Positions 34,036 to 45,373 are shown, counted from the stretch's first letter. The stretch: DNA of 64,000 nucleotides from Nymphalis io (GCF_905147045.1 NC_065906.1:1984001-2048000), one strand, 5' to 3'. Translations and numbers: made by a program. Notes: generated by a model from the letters alone, not told the origin.

Positions 34036-34978
34036 CAAATTCACTTGTAAGATTTGACCAACAGATGCTAGTAGAGAAAATTAAATAACAGCTTGTAATT
34101 AATGATGGGGATAATGATTTTGATAATCATTATTAATGTTATGATTTTTTTAAAGTATTTTTTATTTTTAGTTTTATTAGAATTCGTTTTTATAATTTTA
34201 ATTTTTATTATTATTTAATTACAGTGTACATTTTGTTTTTTAATATGTAATTAACTCACCTTTGCACAACATAGTGTTAATTTAACTATTGTTTACCTTT
34301 TTTATAGTTAATGTGTTTATTTATTGAGTGCCACTATGTAACATTTATTTTTATAATTCGTTAATTTCTGTTTAGTCATTATTTATGTGCTTGCTGTAGT
34401 CTCCTTTAATTGAAGGAGCACACATATTTTAAAACATTATTCCACGATGTAATGTACTCGTAATTATGTATCTTTTATTGGAAATCTTTAATAAATAAAT
34501 AAATTATTGTCTTAATTATATAATAATCAAACTAACGCAAGAGGAAATACAAAAATAAATCACGAGGTCAGTTTTGAACCAGCGTCTTTAAATACATTTA
34601 CAATAAGGGTAGCCCGTATTAAGTAAATTTTCAGACCATTCTAGCGAATGTTTAAATCACAATAAAGCCTTCTTCTAAAAGCCTTTATAAAATGATCGAG
34701 AAAGCCATTAAGAATTTCAGTAAAGTTTAGCACCAACAGAATTTCATTAATGGCCCGTTGTGAAGCCGTTGAAACGATCGAACTGTCTTGTTTCCTTAAT
34801 ACTTTGTCTTATAAACTCTGAAGTCGCAATCTCATTTCTTTATAGACCTACATATACAGCCAACCAAATCTTGTGAAGGTCTGTTCATGCGCGACTCATA
34901 AAAACTTTCTTAAACTACTAATCACTACATATACTTTTCAATACGAATTAAGTTATCTTTCAAAATAAAGAAATGTGC
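34036..34978. other. intergenic, AT-rich
   Basis: Contains TTTAATAAATAAATAAATT near 34490, which could serve as a poly(A) signal, but no gene leads into it. No supported feature. Confidence 0.4.
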
Positions 34979-35100
34979 ACTGGCTCACTCACCCTTCAAA
35001 CCGGAACACAACAATATCAAGTATTGCTGTTTTGCGGTAGAATATCTGATGAGTGGGTGGTACCTACCCAGACGAGCTTGCACAAAGCCCTACCACCAGT
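34979..35100 (-). repeat. repeat A copy, 5' half
   Basis: High identity over CACTGGCTCACTCACCCTTC through CCCAGACGAGCTTGCACAAA to CCCTACCACCAGT. The half with the A tail is missing, which is not simple 5' truncation and suggests a later deletion. Confidence 0.88.
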
Positions 35101-35182
35101 AAAAATGTAAAAAGTAAAGTTATATAGTTATAGCGCTTAAGTATCTACTTCGTTTGAAAATAATTAACTATTCACATACTTA

Positions 35183-35381
35183 CGTATGTCGATGGACCGG
35201 AAAGAGTTCAAGCGCAGAACGGATCGGAATGTGCACACTTTCAACTTCCAGACTCCGGGCCGCAACTGAGAATTTTCGATAGAAAAACCCAATAATCTTT
35301 TATTGGTCCGACCTGGAATTTGAACACAGGACATCGGAGTTCACGGCTTTATATCTAGTCACTAGACCAACGAGGCAGTCT
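35183..35381 (-). mobile_element. SINE D, tRNA-derived
   Basis: Sense (minus) strand begins GACTGCCTCGTTGGTCTAGT (A-box region), carries TGTTCAAATTCCAGG (B-box region), then ACCAATAAAAGATTATTGGG and a GC-richer body to CTTTCCGGTCCATCGACAT. It is related to the copy at 39.6 kb by the same head and the AAAAGNTTATTGG block. Confidence 0.75.
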
Positions 35382-35555
35382 AAAGTACATTGAAATGGTT
35401 ATATACTTGTAAGAGCCGACTTGAAGTAAGTAGCCAATGAGGCTCTCTATTTATTATGTTATAATTTATTACCGCACTAATCTTTATACTATCGTACAAG
35501 ATTACGATTAAAATTCTGGCAAGTATTATTAACTTATGTGCTTAATTTGTCTTTC

Positions 35556-35680
35556 CTGTAGTAACACTGGCTCACTCACTCTTCAAAACGTAACAAAACA
35601 ATATAAAGTATTGCTGTTTGGTGATATAATAAGTGGGTGATATTTACCTAGACTGGTTCGCACAAAGTCCTACCACCACC
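35556..35680 (-). repeat. repeat A copy, 5' half, diverged
   Basis: GTAGTAACACTGGCTCACTC, AATATAAAGTATTGCTGTTT, GTGGGTGATATTTACC and AAAGTCCTACCACCACC. As at 35.0 kb, the A-tail half is missing. Confidence 0.75.
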
Positions 35681-35929
35681 AAGTAAATGTTTATATACTA
35701 GGTTAGTAATGTAAATTAATTATGTACTTAAAGAATCTAAAACCCCAATTCAAATTTACTGAAGCGTAATTAATTGACAGTGATTGGTCCCGACATCTTA
35801 ATATAGGGTCTTAACACACAACGAACAATGAATAAAAAAATATGAGCCTAAAAAGTAACGTATCTAAAAATTACTTCTAATATTAACTTGAAGATATAAT
35901 TATTAAAAAGAAAACTATTAATTATTTTA
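35681..35929. other. spacer, nothing recognised
   Basis: AT-rich spacer. Confidence 0.4.
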
Positions 35930-36100
35930 ATGCTCTTATGAACTTCAGTGTCTGGAGATCAGAAATAAAATCAAAGTGAAAGTCAGAGAGAGTTTTTTTT
36001 AGCTTATTGCCATCCACTGATGGAAGAAAGCCTGCTCCATAGAACGCCAACCATCCTGATCGTGGGCAGCTTGCATCCATCCCGTACCAATAAGGCAATA
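35930..36100 (-). pseudogene. LINE ORF2 extreme C-terminus
   Basis: The minus strand reads TGWMQAAHDQDGWRSMEQAF and FHQWMAIS followed by a stop (about 36087 down to 36001). This matches the C-terminal signature W-M-x-x-A-x-D-R-x-x-W-R-S-x-x-E-A-[FY] of endonuclease-reverse transcriptase LINEs such as RTE relatives. What follows is AT-rich 3' UTR. No other part of the element is nearby. Confidence 0.65.
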
Positions 36101-36689
36101 ACCACCCTAAATAAATTAATAGAAAAAATAACAAACTTTTATATACAAAATTTCTTGTCTATCCTAGACTGCAAAAACTACTGTTAAAAATATCGAAATC
36201 ATTCTTGAAAGTGTAAATGAAACCTAGGCTAACTTTTGCAATGCTCGAGACACGAGTACTAAGAAAAAAAACTCGGTTATGCTTCCAAACTACTCTGGAC
36301 AACGAAGCCAAGGATAACGAATAACTGACAGCCGGCGTTTCGCCCCGCGGCATGTACAGGACAAGGCTTGCCTCGAGTTCTGATATTTTGACCAAACGGA
36401 TGAGCTGTGTGTGCCTTGACTGTGAGTTGTCCCTAATCCATACGTTTTGTAACTCTCGACAAAAATGTAAATTTTATTGTTAGAAAAATTGGGATCCTTG
36501 TTATATATAAAGACCATTCGTCTAGTGTTGTGTTATATGTTAGAAATGTGTTATATAGGAAGATTGAGTCGCTAAGTATTTTATTACCTTTAAACTACTT
36601 TACTCAATTTATAATGCCACAATAATATTTATTTGCTATACTTTCTGAACCAATTCCAATATTATATAAAAAAAAACATTGAAAAGAAA
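36101..36689. other. intergenic, unassigned
   Basis: A GC-richer part at about 36300-36440 (frames with LYMPRGETPAVSYSL) does not match anything I know. Confidence 0.4.
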
Positions 36690-36938
36690 ATGATGTACGG
36701 ACGGATAAATGGGCCACCTGATGGCAGCAGGTCACCAGACATTAAGAAATATTAGCGATTCCTTACATCACCAATGTGCAATCTGTCTTGAGAACTAAGA
36801 TGTTAGGTCCCTTATGCTTGTTACTCACTCGCTTACTCGTCCAATCGAAATCCAACAATAATATGTATTGCTGTTTGGCGCTTGAATATGTGATAAGTGG
36901 TTGGTACCTACCCAGACAGGCTTGCATAAAGCCATATA
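36690..36938 (-). repeat. repeat A copy, full span, diverged
   Basis: GTACGGACGGATAAATGGGC, CCACCTGATGGCAGCAGGTC, ACCTACCCAGACAGGCTTGC and ATAAAGCCATA in minus-strand order, with internal losses. Confidence 0.8.
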
Positions 36939-37536
36939 ATAAAATTCAGTACAAATATTAATTAGTAATTCAGACACACAATAGTTACACTTAACAAATA
37001 AAAAACAAAATGTACCTTACATTTACAAAAACAAATTACAAAAATTAATGAATACAATAAGCTAATTTTGCATCATTATTTACTCAAATACATAAAAAGC
37101 ATAACTCAATTATCAGCGTAGGTTTGGTGTGCTAAGAGCCTTAACCAACTTTCAACCAAGTTTGAGTTTGTTACCACGGACTGTTATGCCTGCGTTAATG
37201 CTTAACAGGCACCGCTGAAAGACATTACGGCAGTAAAGTTATTTTATTAGGCACTTTTAAGCTTTTATTACGCTGTAGAGCTTTAATCATTATTAAATAT
37301 AGAGTTGGAAATTTTCGGACACTGAACTGATATAAAGCCCTTTGGGTAGAACTTGTAAAGTTATCTAAAAGTTCGGTAATTGAAACCTGGAAAGCCTATA
37401 AGTGCAGCAATTTATCAAAACGTGAAAAAAATATAATATGTTCTGTTTGTTTTAGAGTAAAGCTAGTAAAATTGAAGAAACATGTAAATAAGGCTGAAGT
37501 ATCCTTAGAGTTTGATATGGTGTCGTGTGGTATGGT
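36939..37536. other. intergenic, nothing recognised
   Basis: AT-rich, with no supported feature. Confidence 0.45.
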
Positions 37537-37620
37537 TTGCAGATTATTCCACCACACTGCTCCAATTTGGTTGCGTTTCTTTTACTGCCGAGCTCGTTTT
37601 GAATTATAAGCGAATATTCA
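37537..37620 (-). repeat. SINE B fragment
   Basis: GCAGATTATTCCACCACACT, GCTCCAATTTGGTTGC and GAGCTCGTTTTGAATTATAA are the middle of SINE B on the minus strand. Confidence 0.55.
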
Positions 37621-37800
37621 CCCTGAGGGTGACGGCAGTCGCGATGGCCTCGCACGCCATAAGTAGGGGTGGCGTGCAAGAACACTGAGGAGAACTCCGC
37701 CAAGTCACGAGCAGAGCATAGCACGGGAGGGCCGCGCATGTGTTGTATCGACATGCTCTCTTATCCGTGCCTACGACGGCCATTGTAATGGCTTTCGAGG
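37621..37800. other. GC-rich segment of unknown nature
   Basis: Distinctly GC-rich. A minus-strand frame reads MRGPPVLCSARDLAEFSSVF and GVRGHRDCRHPQGE but runs on into repeat sequence. It may be a transposon fragment; I do not recognise it. Confidence 0.4.
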
Positions 37801-37965
37801 GTAAGAATCCCTATGGGAGGTACCCTATGTCCTTTTCTGTACCCCTGATAATGTGTATGCAAAATTAACCAAAAACAATAATCGGTTTAGTATTTAAGAC
37901 GTGAAAGCGTAACAACAAACAAACTCGATTTGGCATTTATATATTGGTAAGTATATATTTAATAA
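37801..37965 (+). repeat. interspersed repeat F copy
   Basis: GGGAGGTACCCTATGTCCTT, TTCTGTACCCCTGATAATG, ATCGGTTTAGTATTTAAGAC and GTGAAAGCGTAACAACAAAC, as at 6.4 kb. Confidence 0.6.
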
Positions 37966-38213
37966 GATACCGCTGATTTTCCTTCTTAAATGGCGTCATA
38001 AAATTTATGATTTAATTATGAAAAAAACCACGTCATAATTTGCCAAGAGTCCTTGACGTAAGCGACGTCTTGCTCGGAGTGAGAAATTAATTGGCATTTA
38101 GAATTGAATGACCCCACATTTCAATTCGAAAAGATGAAATCAAATTACAAGATCTCTTTTAAAAATGCCGAGTCAGATGGAATAACCTTTTTTATGGTGT
38201 GTAATTGCTTAGT

Positions 38214-38490
38214 GTTTTTTTATACAATATAATATATTTAATAGGTTGGCGGACGGGAAAATGGGTCATTTTATTGTAAGTGATTACCACTGCTCATAGA
38301 CATTGGCGCTGTACAAAATATTAACAACTCCTTGCATAACCAATGTGCCACCAACTATGGGAACTAAGATATTATGTCCTTTGTGCCAGTAATTACATTG
38401 GGTCACTCACCCTTCACACACTCCTCCTTCCAACAATACTAAGTATTGCTGTTTGAAGTAAGAATATCTGATGAGTAGGTACTACCTATT
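38214..38490 (-). repeat. repeat A copy, full span, diverged
   Basis: T run 38214-38221, then AATAGGTTGGCGGACGGG, GTGCCACCAACTATGGGAAC, TGGGTCACTCACCCTTCAC and GATGAGTAGGTACTACC. It ends before the GAGCTTGCACAAAGC segment. Confidence 0.8.
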
Positions 38491-38542
38491 TTACTTTTTT
38501 CGAGTACCTATTTTTAGAAGAAAGTAAAATTTCTGACAAAAA

Positions 38543-38680
38543 AATATAATTTATTTTTAGTTATTTTTTATTTGTTAAAAATTTATATAAATGTAAGTAA
38601 GTTTGTTTGGTCAAAGTCGAATTCACCTCATGACGTAGGTAATTTATGTCTTCTCGAGGAGAGCTGGATGGCTTATAAAA
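38543..38680 (+). repeat. unit U, copy 2: 138-bp segment joined to SINE B
   Basis: Nearly identical to 13033-13170. The visible differences are TTTGTTTGG for TTTATTTGG and TTATGTCTTC for TTATATCTTC. It ends exactly at the SINE B head in both copies. Confidence 0.9.
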
Positions 38681-38984
38681 AAGCCGAGATGGCCCAGTGG
38701 TTAGAACGCGTGAATCTTAACCGATGATCATGGGTTCAAGCCCGGGCAAGCACCACTGAATTTTCATGTGCTAAATTTGTGATTATAATTCTTTCGTGCT
38801 GGACGGTGAAGGAAAACATTGTGAGGAAACCTGCATGCGTCTAACCTCACTGAAATTCTGCCACATGTGTATTCCATCAACCCGCATTGAAGCAGCGTGG
38901 TGGAATAAACTCCAAACCTTCTCAAAAAAAAAAGAGAGAGAAGAGGCCTTAGTCCAGCAGTGAGACATTCACAGGCTGTTACTG
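38681..38984 (+). mobile_element. SINE B, full length
   Basis: A box TGGCCCAGTGG, B box GGTTCAAGCCC, body with CGGTGAAGGAAAACATTGTG and 3' end CAGGCTGTTACTG. The A-rich part before the 3' end is expanded (AAAAAAAAAAGAGAGAG). It follows unit U. Confidence 0.87.
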
Positions 38985-39641
38985 TATAAGTTTGTTTGGT
39001 TTGTTCAAGCATAAATTGCCTTAACTTGCCAAAATTACAACAGGGACTGTAATTGATCTGCCAGCTTTAACTAGTGCTCTGCAATATATTGGCTGCTTAA
39101 TAAGGCGTTATAATACAAATTTATCGGTAGTATAGTTTTTGTCCTTGTCTTATAACCTTGTGTTCAAAGTAATAAGACAAGGACTTTGCATGTTTAAAAA
39201 ATGATTTGTATTATTCCAAAAAAATATTACGTTTTATAGTGTAAATTAAAATCTGTTGCAAGAAGCACAGCGAAAGAACTACCTTAATATATTAGGAAAG
39301 AAAGATTAAATTTTTAAGGTTTAATAAAATTTATAAATAAATCTAAAACGTTCTTAAAGTATAATATTCATAAATTTCAGCTCCTTTACAACACCTCACA
39401 TGTGGTCCTTTGTTTCATTGAATTTATCTCCCACGGGAGAACTAAGCTCGTTCTACAATATTACAAGACATTCTAGAAGAAATTCTACCAGAAATTCTTG
39501 TGTAACTGAAATAATTATATACATTCGTGGTATAATATAAAAAGTAATGCAATTTGATGTAACTATGTAATAGTGTCGGCACATAAATGTGCCACAACTG
39601 GGTAAAGGCTTTATTGCGGGTGATTGGGTACAAATGTATTT
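38985..39641. other. intergenic, nothing recognised
   Basis: AT-rich with no supported feature. AAGTTTGTTTGG at about 38989 echoes a phrase inside unit U (38597). Confidence 0.45.
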
Positions 39642-39895
39642 ACTGTCTCGTTGATATAGTGGTTAGATATAAAGCCCCAAACCCGAGGCTCAAACCCCCT
39701 GGTTGATCTAGTAAAAAGTTATTGGTTGTATCTGTGAAAGATTCTCAATGGCAGCCTGGAGTTTTGAAGTTGGAATTGTGCACCGTGTTTCGTAAAGCAC
39801 GTAAAGCCTTTCGTTCCAGTGCCTGAACTCTTTTATTGGCATGGGCATCTATGTACATACACACACTCGTGCATTATACTATGTCTGTAGTTGGC
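39642..39895 (+). mobile_element. SINE D, tRNA-derived, near full length
   Basis: Head CTGTCTCGTTGATATAGTGG (A box) and GAGGCTCAAACCCCCTGG (B-box region), then GTAAAAAGTTATTGGTTG, TTGAAGTTGGAATTGTGCAC, TGCCTGAACTCTTTTATTGG and the tail CATTATACTATGTCTGTAG with TTGGCTAATCTCCC. Confidence 0.75.
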
Positions 39896-40389
39896 TAATC
39901 TCCCTTGAAGTTGGCAGAACTTCATTCGAAACATGTAGGTTTCTTCATTAAGTTTACTTTCACCGCCGAGCATATTAATCACATAATTTTATAAATCTTG
40001 TTCTGGTTTGAATAATAATCTTCGGTTAAGATTGACGTGATCTCGTAATGGGGATATATGGGATATTGTATATACATATATTGTATATACATACAGCTAA
40101 AACATAGGCTATTGTATATATTGATACATAATATCTCATAATTATAAATTAACAGTTCTTGTTTATATATACGTCATAAGAAAACATAAAATGCAAAACA
40201 ATGCAATTCTTGCAACGCAGTCCTTCCACCGGGAACAGTTCCGAGATTTCATGTAAAACAAAGTTAGTTATTTTATTTAGTATCAGTGGAAGCAGCTTCA
40301 TCAACTTTGTCATCATTTGTTGACATTAGCAATGACATGGAATTTTTTTTTAATGAAATAAGCAACAGGTCTTAAAATAAGCTACCTTA
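39896..40389. other. intergenic, small tandem repeat
   Basis: A SINE B-like scrap lies at 39930-39985 (minus strand). A 15-bp unit ATTGTATATACATAT occurs twice in tandem at about 40065-40094. Otherwise unassigned. Confidence 0.45.
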
Positions 40390-40552
40390 TTTAAGCGGTG
40401 ACCACCATCGATAGACATTGGCGCTATGGCGTATAGCGTATGAAATGTTCCATACGTCGTCAAAGCGTGACCAACATTGAGAAGTAAGAATTAAGATTAA
40501 TATGTTAATATTTCCCTTGTACCTGTAGTTACACTGACTCACTCACTCTATT
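40390..40552 (-). repeat. repeat A copy, 3' half, decayed
   Basis: AGCGGTGACCACCATCGATA, GACATTGGCGCTATGG, CCTTGTACCTGTAGTTACAC and TGACTCACTCACTC remain in order. Confidence 0.65.
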
Positions 40553-40917
40553 AATTCTATATATATTCTATCTATTCTCAAAATAAAAATTATTATTATA
40601 ATGCAATACATATAATTATTATTCAGTACGTAATACAGTATGTAAGTAAGCTCGTTTGCCAAACTAATAAGTTAACCTATTAAGTCGCCGTTACAGTATG
40701 TTTAAAAATATCGAACTAATTAATTTTATCATACGATTAATGTTAAAAATGATTCGAAATAATCAAAAATACATTAAATAGAGACATTGAGAATAAAATT
40801 TTAAAATAAATTCACTCTATGAATAATTCACATCTAGTATGAAATATATCATTTTGAAATTTGCTCTATAAGTCTATAATTTAAAATTTATAAATAGAAT
40901 ATAATTCATATGATTCT
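40553..40917. other. intergenic, nothing recognised
   Basis: Strongly AT-rich. Confidence 0.45.
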
Positions 40918-41065
40918 GCGGTCGGTACATCCCACCCATCTCGATGGAATGTAAGCCACTTCGAACCGGTGGAATTATCTCAAATGAAGACATTATCCTG
41001 TCTGCGCGCGCGCATGATCTCGCGCGGTTCGCCGCGTTGGAAACGAGTTCGGAGTTGAAGGTCGC
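40918..41065. other. CG-rich island in AT-rich DNA
   Basis: Contains GCGCGCGCGCATGATCTCGC and GCGGTTCGCCGCGTTGG, preceded by CCACTTCGAACCGGTGGAA. No open frame or known family was recognised. It could be a repeat remnant or a promoter-like island. Confidence 0.35.
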
Positions 41066-41358
41066 GTATTCGATGAATTAATATGTACAATTATGGAATT
41101 AACTTTGCATCATTTATTATTAACCTTATATTATATTGTATACGTTAATTTAAATTTACTAAAGCAACTTAATATATAATAAAACCTTATTATAGATACT
41201 TATATAACGTTTTATTAAAATAATATTATTCCCAGCGGTTTTTTCCGCTTCAAAATTACTTACTTAGTTATATCAGAACAATGCTGTGGTTTCCTATAAT
41301 TGAGGGAGTAAGTATTGCTATTTTACGCTAAAATATCTGATGAATAGTAGTAGCTTTT
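41066..41358. other. spacer with repeat A scrap
   Basis: About 41310-41345 resembles a minus-strand piece of repeat A (AGTAAGTATTGCTATTTTAC, ATATCTGATGAATAG), so the full plus-strand copy that follows probably landed inside an old copy. Confidence 0.5.
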
Positions 41359-41647
41359 ACTGGTGGTAGAGCTTTGTGCAAGCTCGTCTGGGTAGGTACC
41401 ACCCACTCATCAGATATTCTACCGCAAAACAGCAGTACTTGTTATTGTTGTGTTCCGGTTTGAAGGGTGAGTGAGCCAGTGTAATTACATACACAAGGGA
41501 CATAGCATATTAGTTCCCAAGGTTGGTGGTGCATTGTTGATGTAAGCGATGGTTAATATTTCTTACAATGCCAATGTCTATGGGCGTTGGTGACCACTTA
41601 CCATCAGGTGGCCTATATGCTCGTCCGCCTTCCTATTCTATAAAAAA
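41359..41647 (+). repeat. repeat A, full length
   Basis: Near-consensus copy, ACTGGTGGTAGAGCTTTGTG to TATTCTATAAAAAA. A minus-strand scrap after it (41701-41742, GACCAGATGGGCTTGCACAA) continues the older copy that it seems to interrupt. Confidence 0.9.
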
Positions 41648-41742
41648 GAGTATAAATAAATATACTCATCAGAAACTTTTATAGATATCTAAGCGTGTTA
41701 CCTAGTGGTGACCAGATGGGCTTGCACAAAGCCCTTTCCCAA

Positions 41743-42489
41743 AATTTCGACGTAGAAAACGATTGCAAAAGGTCAGAAAGTTGTTATAACAAATATACTT
41801 TGCCTATAATCATTATAATATTTCAAAGACATACGCATCAAAATTGCGTCTCAACGAACGGAACATCAAAATAAAAAAAAAAATTCAAAGACAATAACGA
41901 CTTGAAAGGTTGAAATTATTGGAATATTATTTTACTTTAAACTTAAAACGTATTTAATTATATTTATGTAAAGCAAGTAAGATATTTTTTTTTTATGGAA
42001 CCATGTCACTATTTGTTATTTTAATTTTAATATCGATGGTACGACTCAATTTTTATCAGGTTAATGTAACAAGGTTCTATAATTGAGTATGCTATTAAAT
42101 GTACATGGTTGCAAAAAGCACAATGAACTATTAAGGCGTTCAAAAACAAAGCCGAAGCGCCTATCTGACGTCGAGTACACGAAATTAAAGTTTCTAGAAC
42201 AAATATTTTTCTTTTTTTACTATAATTTCGTATATACTTGGACATTTTATTACTAAAAAGCATCACTAATGGTTCTAAAAAGTTTTTTTTTAAGTTAAAC
42301 AAATTAACCTTATTATGATAGTAACCTTTTTATATAATATGATTAATGTGATAAAAATGTCGTTTTTTAATACTTATATTAAAATACGACATTTTGATCA
42401 AGAGTCTCCATTCCTACTACATAAGTTTAAGGGTCGAACCAAGTTTCATGTTGCTAGGCAACCAATGCGCTTTTGCCTATGGCGCTAAC
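41743..42489. other. intergenic, nothing recognised
   Basis: AT-rich with no supported feature. Confidence 0.45.
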
Positions 42490-42605
42490 CCTCTGTCTTA
42501 TCGAACAATGTGAGTGCGAGGATTATACCTCAACTTGCTCACACACGTGTGCAGCATAATATTTCCTGTGCTGTTGGATGGTCTTTGAGATTGGCCTTCA
42601 TTGAA
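42490..42605 (+). repeat. SINE D-like tail fragment
   Basis: CTCACACACGTGTGCAGCAT, AATATTTCCTGTGCTGTTGG and TCTTTGAGATTGGCC resemble the 3' part of SINE D at 39.8 kb. Confidence 0.45.
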
Positions 42606-43044
42606 CAATTTTGTACTTGAATATTTATTTATTATTCCAACATCTTAGAATATAAATAAATAAAAATGTCCTGTTCTATCTAGTTATTTTATATCCGTCG
42701 TGAGCCGTAATGGTCGATGTAGACGCCTGGCGACTATAGTCGTTAGCTTTCATTCACATAATGACTTTATTATAAAATACTATACGATTTATGGTTTAAT
42801 GTGAACCAATGACGCCTTTTGGCGTCTATACTATAGTTCGGTCTATCTTGGGAATAATTAAAAAAAAGAGTTTTTTCTTTTAAAGCTTAATCCAGTTCGG
42901 ACTAATGTCTTAACAATGGATTCTATTTGTATTTTAATGTCATCAGTGTTTGTATAAAAGTATGGGATGGTATTTCCATACTGTATAATTTGAATTAAAA
43001 AAATGTGATAGTCCCGTTGATTTTATGGCTAGCTGATGCAGCTG
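42606..43044. other. intergenic, small hairpin
   Basis: GACGCCTTTTGGCGTC at 42811-42826 is a perfect 6-bp stem with a T4 loop. Nothing else was recognised. Confidence 0.45.
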
Positions 43045-43145
43045 CAGAACGTAAAGACCTTGGCTGAAAGGTAATAAAGAGTGCATCTATTGTGCACACA
43101 CATTTGTGCACTATAATATGTCCTGCGAAATTTGCTACTCTCCTA
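43045..43145 (+). repeat. SINE D-like tail fragment
   Basis: CTATTGTGCACACACATTTG, TGCACTATAATATGTCCTGC and TTTGCTACTCTCC follow the SINE D tail order. Confidence 0.5.
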
Positions 43146-43152
43146 TTTTTTT

Positions 43153-43290
43153 TATAAATCCATCTCATGCTCAGTGGTGAAAAAACACATCGTTAACAAA
43201 CTTGCATATGTCGAATAAAATTCTATCAAATACCCATCAACCCGTCTTCCAGCTTGGTGGAATAAACTTCAAATCTTCTCCGGAGCAAGG
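43153..43290 (+). repeat. SINE B fragment, decayed
   Basis: AAATCCATCTCATGCTCAGT, ACATCGTTAACAAACTTGC, ACCCATCAACCCGTCTTCC and TGGTGGAATAAACTTCAAAT in sense order. Confidence 0.65.
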
Positions 43291-44084
43291 AGCTATCCAG
43301 AAGTGATCCAATTACTTGAATCGTCATCAAAACCAGGTACACCAAAATAATTTGGTGGTAGAATGAATGGTGAATGAATAGTACCAGCCCCGATATCTAA
43401 AGCGTTATAATATAATGACGTAATATAATATTAGATTAAAGAGTTAAAAGCCAGTTAGAATGTCAGTTTTCAAGAGATTGTATTCGAGGTAATTTCCTTG
43501 AGGAAAAGCAGCACTTGTGTAAGTAACACATGCATATGTGGGAAGCTTAAGCTCGTGAAGAGTTGCGAAATTATAGACGCGGCAAAAAAATATTTTCATA
43601 ACATATTTGGTATATTTCCAATTTAATGTGTTTGTTTATATATTTGTGAGTTTATTTCAACTCGTATATTTTTATTATTTGTCTTCGAATTCGAAGGAAT
43701 CTGATCAAACATGTATTTTAATAATTTTTCGTCGAGGAAGACAAAGATTATGTTTTGTTCGTGTTTTGATTTTCTCCTAAATCTGCCCCAAGTCTATCAG
43801 CATCCAAAACATCGAGCGGATCCGATCATGCCTACGATCATCACCATATAAGCTGTTTTTTGATATTTAATTTTTTTGTGATATTGTAAATATGATTGAT
43901 TTTATACGATATTGTAAATAAATTGCGGCTTTTGAACCAAAACTATATGCCTTGGACGGGTCACGCAACACTAATTTTGTTTTTGATTAAAATCAGCTTA
44001 TTTATAGCTCATCGAGTTGATACATAGAACGTTTCATCTCGTAAAATATAATATTTTAATTTAAGCTGATAGATAACACACTTA
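43291..44084. other. intergenic, nothing recognised
   Basis: AT-rich with no supported feature. Confidence 0.45.
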
Positions 44085-44320
44085 ATATCTACATTAATAA
44101 GTTTCATCTAGTTTTCGCTACTACTAAATCTTAGTAAAAAAAGAACATTTCTTTGTATGTTTGTCGTTTATGGGTTCCTAAGCCAGTCAATCGATTGTGA
44201 TGAAATATTGGTGAGCTATTTCGCACATAATTGTTTTTGTCCTAGAAAAAAATCCAATACAACCTCCTATATAAACCCATGTTATACCCGTGCGAAGCTT
44301 GGATGCGTAGCTAGTCCTAA
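44085..44320 (+). repeat. possible Helitron-like non-autonomous element
   Basis: GTATGTTTGTCGTTTATGGG, CCAGTCAATCGATTGTGATG and the end CGTGCGAAGCTTGGATGCGT followed by AGCTAGT. I remember a lepidopteran repeat ending GCGAAGC...CTAGT. It has no coding capacity, and the 5' boundary is a guess. Confidence 0.4.
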
Positions 44321-44924
44321 AACGCATAAGAAACTTCTTATTTAATGTATTTAGCAGCGTTATAATCCAAACATTAAAAACTAATTTAATAACAATTAAA
44401 ATTCTTCACTCATCGTCCTAACAACTGCTCCATATTGCTTACTCGAATAACGGATATTATATTGTTGAACTTTAGAGGCGCCGACACAACGAGCAACACG
44501 ACTTAACATTCATAGAATTATAGTCTCTATAATTATGGTAAATAAGAGTTTATATTCCGTATATTATTATGTCAATTTCATGTATAACGCGGTAACAGAG
44601 TTATGAACAAGACGTTCCATTGAGATAGCTTGAGCGAACTTGTTTTAAATTTGCTACACTATTATCGAGTTGATAATATAAATTGCTAATATTAGCGCTT
44701 TCGTCTTATGACTTTGGTACGGGTTTTATTTTAATTTAAAAAATTATCGGCAATTTTATAAGAATGTTTTGTATAACATTTTACGAGAATATTAGAATAT
44801 TACTTTTGATTAACTTGATAAAAATGTATGAAGTATGAGTATGTTTTAATTTTACATTAAGAGTTTTTCAATCTACGCATATTCGTTTCTGACTGGAGAT
44901 GATGACGTCACATAAAGGGGGAGA
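44321..44924. other. intergenic, nothing recognised
   Basis: AT-rich with no supported feature. Confidence 0.45.
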
Positions 44925-45030
44925 GAGAGCGGTGAAACATATTCTGTCACATACATATCCAGTGGGTATTATACACCAACTCACATTATAGCAGCGTGGT
45001 GGTATAAGTTCCAAATCTTTTTCTCAAGTG
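44925..45030 (+). repeat. SINE B fragment, decayed
   Basis: GCGGTGAAACATATTCTGTC, ACACCAACTCACATTATAGC and AGCGTGGTGGTATAAGTTCC in sense order. Confidence 0.6.
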
Positions 45031-45056
45031 GATATAATTATTATTAATTGTATTTT

Positions 45057-45080
45057 ACTTGGCGGTGCTTTGTGCCCTTA
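45057..45080 (+). repeat. repeat A, left part of an interrupted copy
   Basis: ACTTGGCGGTGCTTTGTGCC is the 5' end of repeat A. It continues at 45374 after a LINE insertion. Confidence 0.8.
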
Positions 45081-45373
45081 TTATTTTTTTTTTTTTATAT
45101 TTGCCGGGAGAGCAAATGACTCTACTCCACCTGATGGTAAGTGGTAGTAGAGTCCAAACGCGACGACGGCCAGTATAGACGGGAAAAACGTTCTGCACTA
45201 GCCGCCTTCGCCTTGCCGGCCCGCAAGATGCCTCTTCACGCCTCGTTTGAAGGAACCCGGGTTGTAAGAGGAGGGGAACACGTGAGCTGGTAAGGAATTC
45301 CATTTTTTGGAAGTGCGACAAAGAAAGGAGTTGCCAAATTTCTTTGTTCGCGATGGAATTGATGTCACAGTTA
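45081..45373 (-). mobile_element. CR1/Jockey-like LINE 3' end
   Basis: Minus-strand copy of the last ~290 bp of the LINE at 2104-4034. Poly(A) appears as a T run at about 45084-45096, followed by the complement of TTACCATCAGGTGGAGTAGA and of the ORF2 end (frame with LLQPGFLQTRREEASCGPAR in both copies). It is 5'-truncated at CACAGTTA. It sits inside repeat A, and about 11 bp of repeat A (AAGCTCGTCTG) are missing at the junction, so no target duplication is visible. Confidence 0.9.

Noticed and set aside
13013..38984. Segmental duplication of the whole 13-kb and 38-kb neighbourhoods
   Set aside because: Similarity is confined to unit U and SINE B; sequence before and after differs.
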